DNA of 64,000 nt, taken from Geosiphon pyriformis. Taxonomy: Eukaryota > Glomeromycota > Glomeromycetes > Archaeosporales > Geosiphonaceae. The stretch spans positions 93,932 through 157,931 of the forward strand of contig JAAOMT010000387.1 in NCBI GenBank assembly GCA_016748015.1. The letters are read 5' to 3'. The notes under the pieces are model-generated. The model ran no database searches. It saw only the letters and a list, made by a program, of their open reading frames with translations, and had not been told where the DNA came from. Positions within the stretch are counted from its first letter, which is position 1. Every line of letters starts with the position of its first letter. This document shows, one piece after another, positions 9,665 through 20,768 of this stretch. The translations under genes were made by a program, and so were the position numbers.

Positions 9665-10642
9665 TGTTACTGGAGGTTTTTGGTCTCTTCTTAGCTCTTG
9701 TATGTTTGTTGTAATGCTGTTAACTTACGACTATGGGAAGTGTTTGAACCTCCAATAACTGAATTTTTATCTTCAAATTATCTCCTATAATTTGAACTAC
9801 TGGGCTTATAAGTGGAATGGCCAATTCTGTGCCAGTTGCTTTGTGTAGTTACATTGTAGTAAATGTCAACTCTTTCCCAAGAATTGCTCATCTGAAAGCT
9901 CACTAAAAATGTGTAGTTATTTTGCTGTGAAAGTCAACTCTTCAACAGGAATCTTGTCTGTAGGCTACCCTAATAATTATAATAAGAAAATAAAAGAAAA
10001 AAAATAAAAGAAATGTAAAAGAAATAGAATTCTGTCAAGGGAAACGTTTTCTATTCAGGCCTGGAGTCACTAACAGTTTACTGAAATTGGTAGCTAATCA
10101 ATTTCAAAATGTTAGTTGGGTTTTGGGGATTTTTCAAGTGCAATAATTAAAGAATTTGGTTTTTCAAATTATTTGATATTTATTTCATTTTTGTGTGTAA
10201 AGAATAATTGTTAAATCTGAAGTAAGATATATTTTCTTGAAAAGAGAAGCTCTTCTTTTATACAACTTGTTGTAACACTATTTTATGAACTTGAACTTTG
10301 CTCTTTTCTACAATTTTGCTGAACTAAAGATACATTTCGGCAAATTACAAGTTATTTCTGCAAACTATTAGATATTTTGGTAAACTATCAATTATTTCAG
10401 CAAATTTCTACAAATTTCGGCAAACTTTTGAATGTTACATATTTCGGGGTATTGCATAATTGATCATTGCAATTAGGTTACATTTGTGTTATGTACAAAT
10501 TGGGTTATTAATTAAATGATAATTTCGGATATTTTGCTAATGTAATAAGTGATAATTTGAAACGATAATATATGCTAATTAATAATAGGAATTATAAAGA
10601 TAATTTCATGCTAAATAATATTTTTAATTTCGTTTGGTAACA
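9665..10642 (-). repeat. GYP-1 5' LTR (right copy)
   Basis: This 978-bp copy pairs with 798-1783. Its element-orientation ends are TGTTACC and AGTAACA, so the TG...CA termini are intact. It carries the decayed TTCGGCGAA array at 10,313-10,430. The flanking ATGG at 10,643-10,646 is the undamaged target-site copy. Confidence 0.93.
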
Positions 10643-12680
10643 ATGGTAAACAATTTTTTTACTTGGTTTTAGCTGTCTTGTAGCCTATAATTAACTATCA
10701 AACACAATTTAGTTTTGTTTCTTTAAGTGTATGCTACAAATAAGATGTGATGATCAAAAAAAGCTTAGAGCCAAGACTGGTTTGCCACATGATTTTCTCA
10801 GTAAGGTTTTGTACCATCTATTTTTGTATGAGTTGAAACCCTTTGAACAAGTTCAATCTGAAAGAAAACTTGCTTTATTGATCTTTTTCTCTAACACTTA
10901 TGAATCTACAAGTTATAAAGTAATCTTTTATGAATTCTTCGCAATTTTCTGTCAAGTTACATATTAGTTCAGTAAACAATTTTTTAGCTGGAGTGGTGAA
11001 AATTCTTTTGGACAATAAACTATCTTTGGCAAACAATTTGCCTAGTGCTTTTTGTGAGTCTAATAGATTTTTAATGTTTAGTATCTTGGGTCAGCCTTTG
11101 TATTTTACCTCTGTTCTTTCATTAAAGTGGTTTGGCATTGCATTTGGTGATAGACTTTTGGACAAAAAAAAGAATGTAATGGATTGGAAAACATTTCAGT
11201 GGTAGAAAAAATTGGACTTAAGGGGCCCTGTGCTTTTTGGTTTACTTTAGCATTTGAGTTTATGATCAAGTTTACTTCTTTGGAGGGTGAGACTGCTGCT
11301 ATTCCTAGGGTGCCTGTATTGAATGTTTTAGAATCTAAGAGATTCTCTAATATTTGTGATGGTCTGCTGGAGATTTGGTCCAGTTGTATTAAAGTTTTTA
11401 CAGATAGATTCCTAAAAAATGCTGATTTTATTGAGATAACTGGTAGTACAGCTGTTTACTTTTTAGTTGTGAATATGAGTATTGGGATTAAGGTGGCTGG
11501 GCTTCTGTCTTCTACTCTGACTAAGTTGCAAACTGTTGTTTTGGCTTTGGAGTGTGTTCTGTCTTTGTGTTCTGTGATTGTGTACTCAGACAGCCAGTCT
11601 GCTATTAATGTCTGCATATCTGAAACTTTTTTCTCTGTGTCTGACTTCTATAATCAGTGTTGAATTAAGTGATTGCACATAGTCAATCTTCTTAAAAATA
11701 AAAACATTTCTGCTAAATGGGTGAAAGTTAAAGGATACTTTGGAGTACCTGGTAATGTTAGGACTGATGTATTGGCTAATGAATCCATTTTTTCACCTCT
11801 TTTTTTGCCAGTTGGAATTTGGGAAAGATTTTTGGTTGCTGAGAATACTGTAATATCTAGCAATACTTGTCATTTTGTTCACAATCAATACTGGTTTATT
11901 TGTCATGCTCATTAGAAGACTGGTCTCAGTTTTAATATAGTTCCAGATGCTATAATTAAGGAAATAGATTGGAATACCACTTCAAGGATTTGGCACTTTG
12001 ATTCACATATGCTTACTGAATTTACGAGTAGAAAGTTGGCCAATTTGCACACATATTTAATAAAATCTGTATATAGGCAGCTGCCAGTTGCAGTCAGAAA
12101 AAGACTTTACAATAAAAGTTATCTTGGGGTGCTGTGCCTGCTTTGTAGTAAGATGAAGTTGTCTGACCATGCTTTCACTTATTTTAGTGACTCTTGTCTC
12201 CATGAAGACATTTTGGTTGAAGCTGCTAAGAAATGAATGTTATTGTCTGGTCTTTTGTGTTTGTCTATCTCTATTATTTTATGGTCACTTTTAATGTGTT
12301 TTTTGGATGTGGGTCTTTACATGGCTATTTGTAAGAGTTTTGTGTTGGAAAATTGGTATGATAAAGCTGTTGTGGTCTTTAAAGGTAAAGAAAAAACTAT
12401 ATTGGCTTTTGTTAAATTTGTTGGTTTTGTGGTAGAGTTATATTGTACTAAGATGTGATTTATTAAGTCTAAGCATAGAATAGATATGAAAAAAGCTGGT
12501 TTAATCAAGGATAGTAGTGTTGTGTCAGGTTTTTTTTGCTACTTAAAATTGGCACTATTAGATAGGATGGTTCATATGCTTAGTGTTATAAACTTTTTTG
12601 CTGTTAAGTTTGATAGATATAGATTGTGTCATTTTTTTTCTGGTTTGGGTAGTGATATGTATGTTTATATAGGTATATAG
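10643..12680 (+). pseudogene. LINE-A ORF2 C-terminal part (RNase H, CCHC)
   Basis: This continues ORF2 after the gypsy insertion. The first 90 bp read the block that intact relatives write DKQFLYLV, with stops. Next come LPHDFLSKVLYHLFLYELKPFEQVQ, the connection region, and an RNase H whose catalytic residues are partly lost: VFTD kept, the Glu position is Lys (LTKLQ), YSDSQ kept. The CX2C half of the terminal zinc motif, LCLLCSKMKLSDHAF, is kept, but its last Cys is Tyr. It ends MYVYIGI and TAG at 12,678. The frame shifts several times, more than in LINE-C and -D, so this copy is probably older. Confidence 0.85.
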
Positions 12681-13184
12681 TGTAGTCTTGTTTGGCCCAA
12701 GTGACTAACCATATGTAAATAGTGTGTAAACTGCATTTAGTTGGTTCCACTTAATTTGGTTCTATGTACTAAATAGCAGTTGAATTTTATTCATTAAATC
12801 ATGTAATAAAAAAACAAAACAAAATATATACAAGTTTTTCTAAAATTATGCTTTAAAATTTCTAATTACTTTGTTAAATTAAACAGATATAAAATTATAT
12901 AAATTAAGTTTTTTTATTAACAAAATAATAATTAAACTTTTTTGTTTACAAATTAATTAATAAATATATTTTAATAATATTATAATTAAAAATAACAAAA
13001 TTTTTTTAAAATCTTAACAAAAAAAATATTTTGTAATTAACAAAAATATATTGTTTAAAAACAAATAATATTCTATAAAAATTATAAATATTTTAACAAA
13101 AAAGCACTTTAAAAAATTAACTCTTATTTAATTAAATAAAAAAATAAATTCAAAATTTAAGAATTTATGTTTAAAATTTTTTTT

Positions 13185-13300
13185 AATATATAATTTAATT
13201 ACTATTTAATATAATATATTAAACTAAGTAACTTAAATTAAAAGTAATTTATGTACTTTCTACATGTAATTAAACATAAATTCAATTTAAGTTAAACTAT
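13185..13300 (-). repeat. Decayed LINE 3' UTR relic 1
   Basis: The stretch around ACTAAGTAACTTAAATTAAA and TTTATGTACTTTCTACATGT aligns without gaps with LINE-B 17,785-17,850 (ACTAAGAGGCTTAAACTAAA, TCATGCACTTTCTATATGTG). Most mismatches are G to A or C to T. Orientation is that of the minus-strand LINEs. Confidence 0.6.
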
Positions 13301-16300
13301 ATTAAATTTTAAAAAAAAATTTATTTTAAGAAAATATTTTATTTATAATAACAATTAATATACTATTATTTTTAATTAAATTACTTAACTATTTAATAAT
13401 TATATTTATATTAGATTTAATATTATTAAGTTAATATTCCTGGAAATAATAGGTTAAAAAAAAATTTATTATTAAATAAACTAGTATTATACTTATTTAT
13501 ATAAATATTAAAATTATATTTAGTTTTAATTATTATTATATTCAAAAAAAGCTGATTTACAGTTTTATTAAGAATAAATACTTTATTTTAGATATTAAAA
13601 ACCAAATTTTTAATTTTTATATACAAGACAAAAAAAATATTTAAAAAAATAATGACCAAAATAACAAAAAAATTAATTAATTTAATAATAAATTTAATTA
13701 AAGTAATTAAACTTAAGATTTAAGAATTCAAAAAATCCAATCTAAATTTAATAATAAAATCAACACCAAAAACAGCCAAAAAAACAACAAAAAAAAACCA
13801 AAAAATGAAAGTTTTAACATAAAATTTTTTATTAGTAATTTTAATAAACAATTTAGAAAAATAGGTAATAATACTTTACAATTAGCAAAAAAAATGCTTA
13901 AAATTTTGGCATTTGTTTTTATTAAATATAATACTTATGCAAAGTGCCAATTTTTATTACAACAAAATTTAAAAATTTATATAACTTAAATATTACAATA
14001 ATAAAACATTAATAATAATAAAATCAAAAAAATAGAGAATAAAACAAATATGATTACTAATTTAAAAAATCAAATTATTGATTTTAAAAACAATATAACT
14101 GAAAAAAAAATTGACTAATTTGGTCTTAAAATTATTATTTAAGATCATAATCTCTTTTTAGTTAAACAAAAAAAAGATTTTAATACTGTTTTTTTTAATT
14201 AGTACAAACTAATTATTAAAAACAATAACAGCAGATAAAAAGTTCTTAAAATAAACAACAGTATATTATTACAAACCAATAGATTTCAATTTAATTAAAA
14301 TAATAATATCAAAAAATATGTCAAAAAAATATATTATAAAATACAACAAAAGTAAAAAAAAAACCAAAAGTTATTACAAAAAATTTTGCAATTATAAGTA
14401 TAATTAAAAAAAAAATCATTAATAAAAATCTTAATAAAAACAAAGTTTATATAAAACAACTTAATATTGTTTTTTAAAAAAAAGTTGAATTTAACAAAAC
14501 CAAACAGCAAATAAAATAAAAAATTAACCAAGACCAATTTAACTTTAAAAGTAAAATTAAATATTAAAATAGAAACTATTTACTTAAAAAACTTTTAATA
14601 ACTAGAAATTGTTTTTTAGATATTATTAAAGACAACATTAGAAAACAAAAAAAAAAGATTAATTTAATTTTTAAGATTCAATAACTTAATAATTTGTTTT
14701 GTTTTTAAAATTAGCAATAATTTGTTAAAAAATATCATATTTAATAATATAGCCAACAGTTAATTTTGACTTATTACGAAAGATATACTGTTATTATTAT
14801 TATTTATATTAAGAAAAAGTTAATTGTTACTAAAAAAAATTTATTATATTAGTAAAAAATAAATAACTGTTGTTATTTTTTTAAGTTTTTGATTTTTTTG
14901 GCTATTTATAAAAATTTTCTATAAATATATCTGTATATAATTCTAATACAAAAATTAATTATTTGTTTTTAAACAATAAATGAATCATTAATAGCTTATC
15001 AAAAAATTTTAAAATTTTAGAAACATGTTTAACTAAATAGTTATTTATAATTAAAATAACACTAATATTTAAATATCCTAAATTCAAACTAGAAATAAAT
15101 ACTTTTATATTCATAAACTTATTTGCAATCTATAGTTTAATACCAAAATAAAATTTAGTTTTAGTAACAATTAAAATATTATTTTTTAATTCTTTATGCT
15201 ATCTAATAATATTATTTTGTTTGGCAAAAATATTCATATTTTTAATATTATATGTAATTATTTTTTAAGTTAAACTATTTATTAAGGACAAGAAAAAAAT
15301 ATTATATTATTGTCCAAACTAAAAAACTTTAATTATTTGTAATTAACTTTATTAATCTTTTTAAAACTGTTATATTAACTTTTAGATTACTAATTTTAAT
15401 AATTAAGACTTTGTTTTTATTAAACCATATATTTTGAAAAATATCAACTGTATTAAGCAACAAATAAAAAAACTATAATAATATTTCAATAATAAATTTG
15501 AATTTTGGGCTATTATATTACATAAATATCTTTTTGGTATTTAATAATAATTAATAAAAAATAAAGATATTAAATTTGCAAACAATTTTAACAATATAAT
15601 TAGTCAGCAATTTTATAGAATATTTCAAAATATTTAAATAAAAAAACAAAACTAAAACAGTTGAGTTATTGTTGTAATTGTTGAATAAAAATTTCATTAA
15701 AAAAGTACTAATTAATAATATAAGTAAAAAACAATTTAAAAAACTACTTATTATAAAAATTTAAATAATACTACTAAAAAACATTAAGTAAAACATTAAA
15801 CTTATTTTTTTGTGTAAATAAAAACAAAATATTTCTTGTCAAAATTAATGAATTTTTATTTTAAACTTTAACCAGTAAATTTTAAATTTAGTTCATAAAT
15901 ACTAAAAACATAACTGTATTTTTCACATTTAGTACATACAAAAAGCAATAATTTAGTTTAAATTAAGTTCATATTCTTAAAAACCAAAATTAAATGAATA
16001 ACAATATATTTAATTTTAGCAAAATTAAAACATATAATAGCATAATATACATATATTTATAATATAAAATTTTGTAAAATAAAACATGTTTTCTTATTAT
16101 AAGACAACAAAAATTTAAAAAAATTGTAAATAATAATATTTATTAGCAAAATGTATAAAAAAACATAATAGCAGTTTTTTAAATTTTATATTTGTTTGTT
16201 ATTGTTAACTTTAATTATACAAACAAAATTTTTATTTGGCAAAATAACTATTTAGAAATAACCAAATTAGTGGTTTTTATACTATTAAATTTAATTAATG

Positions 16301-17424
16301 TTTTTTGTTAAAGACCAATAAGTTGTATTTTAATAAATTTTACAGTCTTATATTTAATTAATGTTAATTTTAAAACTAATTTAAACAGATTAATTAGAAT
16401 TTTTTTGATAATAACTTTTTGATCTAATTTGATATTAATTTTTTTAATTTGGTATTAACTATAATATTTGCTTTTACAACTAGTTGTTTAATGACTTTTA
16501 AACTAATTCTAAACATGAACATAAATTTAATAATACTTTAAAATTTTAAGAAAGTTAATGTTTTTTTAAACTTATTGATTTAATAAAAAAGTTTTTTAAT
16601 AAATTTGATTTTTTTATTTAAAAATTTGCCAAAAACTATAACAAAACCAATATTTAATACATATAATTTAACTAACTTAAAACTTTTATGTTTTTTAATA
16701 TATATAGTTATATATATAATAGTACTAATAAATACAAATAATAGAAAATTAAAAGTATTATTATTACTTAATATATTAAAAAATAGTTTTTTAGAAGACT
16801 TTATTAAATTGTAAATTCTGATACAAATATTTCTTAACTAATTTTATCTATAAATTTATTATTATTAAACTATTTAAATTAATATAACTGGTTTTTTTAC
16901 TATTGTGTTTTTTAAATTTTTTAAGTTAAATGTTTTACTTATGCTTTTTATTTTGCTATTAACTTTGTTGTTTTAAGATTAATATTTAATTATGCTACTA
17001 ATTTTTAGCATATATATAATCAAAAATCTAATTAATAAATCTATAATATTAGATCTAATAGCAATTTTTTTGGATTATTTAACAAAACTTTTCAAATTAT
17101 ATATATGTATATCTTAGTTATTTTTTAAATTAAAATAATAATTTATATTATTTATATTAATATTTATAACTTTAGCCAAATTACTAATCAACTTTATAAT
17201 TATAAACAGACTTGTATTAAAAAAAACAGTTAAAAAATAAATAAATAAGAAAAAAATAAGTAAAATAACTTTTTTCAAATTTTAATAGTTTTATAATAAG
17301 CAAAAAATCAACAAAAAAAGTTTTTTACTTTTTTTAATGTTTTTGGTAAAGTTTTTTATAATTATTATAATATAATAATTATTTTTTGCTGTTATTAATT
17401 TTTTTATTATTATTTAAATAAATA

Positions 17425-17610
17425 CAGTCTAATTATTATCTAGTATATAAAATCAAATTAAGTAATCCTAATTAAATATAACTCACATGCTTACTATATA
17501 TAACCAGTTACTTAAGCCAATTTAAACAATATTATATACTTATATACACAATTAGACCACTATTCAAACCAAAAAAAAACATTTACCAAAACTTACTGGT
17601 TGTTAATAAT
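17425..17610 (-). repeat. Decayed LINE 3' UTR relic 2
   Basis: ATCTAGTATATAAAATCAAA and the downstream TATATAACCAGTTACTTAAG correspond to LINE-B's ATCTAGTATATAAAACCAGA and TATGTGGCTAGCCACTCAGG. The differences are nearly all C to T or G to A. The match fades about 60 bp into the ORF2 end, so the copy was 5'-truncated or its rest is beyond recognition. Confidence 0.7.
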
Positions 17611-17862
17611 AATTTAATTAAATCAATTTTAATTTTATTAAATAATTATTTAATTTTTATTAATTTTAATGTTTTTGTTATTATTGTTTTATTTTTTATT
17701 AATATAATTATAATTTTTTATATATATATTTTTTTTTAATGCAATTTAACAAATGAAGCCCAACTGCAATCTAGTATATAAAACCAGACTAAGAGGCTTA
17801 AACTAAATATGGCTCATGCACTTTCTATATGTGGCTAGCCACTCAGGCCAGACAAGACAACA

Positions 17863-18636
17863 TTACACACCTAAAAGAACACATGGATTATCATCCAAAC
17901 CAGAGAAAAGGAGACAAGACCTACAACGGCCAAAACTAACAGCAAAAGAGCTAATAATGCCAAGCATCCTCACCACCTTGCCAGACAACAAAGAGTTTAT
18001 GCAATAAGACAAACCAAAAATCAACATGTCATTACCAACCAAACCTGCCGCCTCCATTTTTACCCTGTATGCAGACCTCACCAACCAGGTTTTTGAGCGA
18101 TACAACTCAACAAAACACCCAACAAAACCAACTACAACACTAACAGCCTTCTTTTTACTTTCGAGAACCTTTATAGCCTCTGCACACCAATCCCTCAGCA
18201 CAAATCCCTTACATAGGACAGAATATAAGCCAATGTCCAAAAAACACTGATCAAGAGACTGCAAAACAGCAGAAGATGACAAGCTACAAGATTCAGCAAA
18301 AAACACCCAATTAGCAGAAACAACAGCCAAAATCTTCCTCTGAATTTCCATGTCACAGGAACACATGAAAACATAATCCGACAACTCTACCTCATGACAC
18401 AACAAACACAGCACACCAAAGTAACATTTATTATACAGCCATTTCCTTACTGCCACAGGCATCTGATGGTGCACAGTCTTTATCAAATAGGTGCAAAGAC
18501 AGGAAGACCTCCAACTAGTAAAACCAGCAAGCATATGCAAATCAGGATGCCACACCCTAATAGTAGCTTTCCAATCAACAGTTTCAGTCAACATGGTAAA
18601 AATTATGTCTCGACCAGGGCCTGCCTCCCATTGAAC
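17863..18636 (-). pseudogene. LINE-B ORF2 C-terminal piece (CCHC and tail)
   Basis: The last 250 or so residues of ORF2 are open here. They begin after the NA-LTR insertion with HVQWEAGPGRD, run through MLTETVDWKATIRVWHPDLH, and reach the zinc-type block CLLCHEVELSDYVFMC (CX2CX7[H to Y]X3C, the His lost). About 150 residues ending CVLLGV follow. LINE ORF2 proteins commonly carry a CCHC after RNase H that helps template binding. The stop is a TAG at the left end, followed by the 3' UTR. There are no internal stops in this piece. Confidence 0.88.
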
Positions 18637-18640
18637 ATGA
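18637..18640. repeat. NA-LTR target-site duplication, left
   Basis: ATGA here is repeated exactly at 21,714-21,717. Joining the flanks over one ATGA restores the LINE-B frame as Ile-Cys-His-Val-Gln-Trp. Confidence 0.9.
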
Positions 18641-19532
18641 TGTTACTCATAAAATATAAGTAGTATATTAGCATATAAATTAGCCAATCATAGGTAGACG
18701 TAGTAAATGTGAAATTCCAGGATTTCTCTCAAAGGAATTGCAAGATTTCAGGAATTACAGGATTCTCACACAAGGAATTGCAGGATTCCAAAATTCCAGG
18801 ATTCCTCTTAAAGGAATTGCAGAATTCCAGGAATTTCAGGATTCCTGACATAAAGAATTGAGGAATTGAGGAATCTCAAATACGTATATATAGCAGTAGT
18901 ATCAGAAGTTAGAAAATTAGTCAATGGGACTTAGAGTCAATTGATTTGCAAAGTCAAATAGACTCCCAAAGTTAATTAGACTCACAGGTCATAATTATTA
19001 AATACCCTTCCTTCAAAAGATAGAATACTATAACTTGAAGTGAAATCACTCTCATATTAATGAAATTATCTATTATCTTCAAATCCATGTTATTATCTAC
19101 TACTTAACCTGCTGGCACAATAGCTCTTGATCACGGTTATTGACAAGACACTTATTTCTTATTTTATTTTCTTATTTCTTTATTTTCTTTTATTTTCTTT
19201 TGTTGTTCACTAAATTGATTAAAAAGATTAAGCACTGAGTTATTGACATCACGGATAATCTGGTAAAAGACCCAGAAATAAGAGTAGAATTATATATTAT
19301 CAGATAGCTTACCAGAAGGGCACAACTGCCAGAATAAATCTGGCCACCAAGCTGAAAAAGAAATTGGGAAAACAACTTGAGAATACAACCACTATCAACC
19401 TTATTGAATCTCTGTCTATTATACAAAGGACTCAACCAAAACCTTCAGATATTACCAACAACATTATATCAATAGAGCACCAAGTTATGAGTTTGTTATT
19501 TGATTTGAGACCCCAAATAATCATCTGTAATA
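18641..19532 (+). repeat. NA-LTR 5' LTR
   Basis: The repeat starts TGTTACTCAT and ends CTGTAATA, where the other copy has CTGTAACA. It matches 20,769-21,713 with small indels. It includes clustered GGAATTGCAGGATTCC-type repeats at 18,714-18,870. Confidence 0.9.
18714..18870. repeat. GGAATT/ATTCC short repeat cluster in NA-LTR LTR
   Basis: Units such as AGGAATTGCAGGATTCCAGG recur five or six times, with half-sites AATTCC and GGAATT forming small inverted repeats. The same cluster lies in the other LTR at 20,840-20,990. It could fold or bind a dimeric protein; no function is known. Confidence 0.65.
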
Positions 19533-19534
19533 TT

Positions 19535-19550
19535 TGGTGCTCTCTGTGAA
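19535..19550 (+). other. NA-LTR primer-binding site
   Basis: TGGTGCTCTCTGTGAA begins two bases after the LTR end. The first nine bases equal those at the GYP-2 site. Confidence 0.75.
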
Positions 19551-19654
19551 GTATAATCCAACAGAGAACCAGTACCAATAACAACCATACAAGAAAGTGG
19601 CAGACCAAAAAAAAACAAGAGAAAATCACTTAGGATTTGCAAAATCCTTATTTT

Positions 19655-20090
19655 ACCATTACCTTTGAAAACTCGTTAAATTAAAACTCTGATTATTCAA
19701 GACCTGATCATTAAAACCCTGAACATTCAAAAATTACCATTGATAAATTCATTAAAAACTTGTTAAATTAAAACTTTGTTTATTCAAAATCTGATCATTA
19801 AAACCCTGAACATTTAAAACTTACCTTTAATAAATTCGTTAAAAACTCATTAAATTAAAACTCCGATTATTTAAAACCCAATTATTAAAACTCTGAACAT
19901 TTGAAAATTACCATTGATAAATTTATTAAAAACTCATTAAATTAAAACTCTGATTATTCAAGACCCGATCATTAAAACCCCAAACATTCAAAACTTACCT
20001 TTGATAAACTTGTTAAAACTTATTAAAACTCTGATTATTCAAGACTCAATCATTCAAAAACCCAAACATTCGAAACCTGATAATTCCAAC
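19655..20090 (+). repeat. Tandem ~86-bp repeats inside NA-LTR
   Basis: About five imperfect copies follow one another. Each has the order TTACC(T/A)TTGATAAA, CTCATTAAATTAAAACTC, TGATTATTCAAGACC, ATCATTAAAACCC and AACATTCAAAA. A degenerate continuation with ATTCAAACTCC units reaches about 20,480. A 78-residue open frame at 20,001-20,237 is only a translation of the repeat. Confidence 0.8.
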
Positions 20091-20754
20091 TCTGCTATCG
20101 TACAAAAAAACTTACCATCAATAAAACTTGTTAAACCTCTAGCAATTCAAACTCCAGGAATTATCCAAAAACCTGAACATTCAAAGTCTAATAAATTCCA
20201 AACCCCACTATCATACAAGGAAACTTACCTCCAATAGCCCAATAAAACCTAATTCTCACAGTACTAATAAATCAGCAAAACTCACCTGATGGCCCTAAGT
20301 CAGAATATTGGGACGTAGTCACAATCCACTTTCATGTATCATATATTTAAAGAAGAGCCAATCAGCAAGAACAAATGAGAATTGGAATCGGAACTTAATT
20401 TCGATTTAAACTCCGCTGATGACAGCAACAATTCAAACTCCACTAATAACAAATGATGATTTAAACTCCACCAACAACAATTCAAACTCCACTTCAAACA
20501 CTGAATGATATATCACACTTCTAGATCTTACAATAGAGCAGGAATTAACTCAATTCAGTGATAATAATGAGGGCATTATGTCTGAACATGTACATAATAC
20601 AGATGCAAGATTTGAACATGGATATTCTGGACAAACCACTATAGTTAAAAACCCCAGTCACATATAAAATTAGATTTACAAATAGCAATAGAAATTACCA
20701 TAACAACATTGATACAAAAGAGAGATTTAGAAAATTTTACAGGAGCTCAATATT

Positions 20755-20765
20755 AAAGGAGGGAA
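20755..20765 (+). other. NA-LTR polypurine tract
   Basis: AAAGGAGGGAA lies three bases before the 3' LTR, the expected place for plus-strand priming. Confidence 0.78.
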
Positions 20766-20768
20766 TAA

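Larger units (their letters stand above)
798..10642 (-). mobile_element. GYP-1, Ty3/gypsy-like LTR retrotransposon with dUTPase and extra ORF3
   Basis: The element is full length. Two LTRs (798-1783 and 9665-10,642) begin TGTTAC and end GTAAYA on the plus strand, with a PBS-like site beside the right LTR and a polypurine tract beside the left one. It is therefore transcribed leftward. The order of products in the minus direction is Gag, aspartic protease, a Cys-rich region, dUTPase, RT, RNase H, integrase and a separate ORF3. Gag through integrase share one reading frame from 9619 to 2594 (about 2,340 codons) with no frameshift, only nonsense codons. The order RT-RH-IN assigns it to the Ty3/gypsy superfamily. 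Flanking 4-mers ATGA (794-797) and ATGG (10,643-10,646) are the target duplication with one transition. The copy is dead: RT has YLND and there are many stops. Confidence 0.92.
1..12815 (+). mobile_element. LINE-A, non-LTR retrotransposon (5' end outside window), split by GYP-1
   Basis: This is the 3' part of a LINE on the plus strand. It enters the window inside the reverse transcriptase, is interrupted at 798-10,642 by a gypsy element, and resumes at 10,643. Its ORF2 ends with a TAG at 12,678-12,680, followed by about 130 bp of 3' UTR and an A-rich tail (AATAAAAAAAC near 12,805). The identity comes from residue-by-residue similarity to LINE-B, -C and -D in this window, in the same domain order. 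The copy has many nonsense codons and small indels and is dead. It lies in opposite orientation to the other three LINEs. The tail boundary is approximate because AT-rich DNA follows directly. Confidence 0.9.
12816..17744. other. Extremely AT-rich block; fossil LINE DNA in part
   Basis: This is almost 5 kb of nearly pure A/T with long A and T runs and no convincing coding potential. Two stretches still align with LINE 3' UTRs (13,185-13,300 and 17,425-17,610). In both, C is mostly replaced by T and G by A. I therefore read the block as old mobile DNA decayed by C:G to T:A change, possibly several superimposed copies. Short ORFs such as 14,334-14,537 and 16,605-16,814 are chance products of composition. 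I see no rRNA or tRNA. Confidence 0.6.

Noticed and set aside
14334-14537. 67-codon Phe/Tyr/Leu-rich frame in the AT-rich block
   Set aside because: Composition-driven; no homology, no start context, in a block with ghost LINE sequence.
16605-16814. 69-codon hydrophobic frame in the AT-rich block
   Set aside because: Same reason; Ile/Leu/Asn richness follows from base composition.
18714-18870. Regular short repeats resembling a CRISPR-like array
   Set aside because: They lie inside an LTR, vary from unit to unit, have no constant-length spacers, and the host is eukaryotic.
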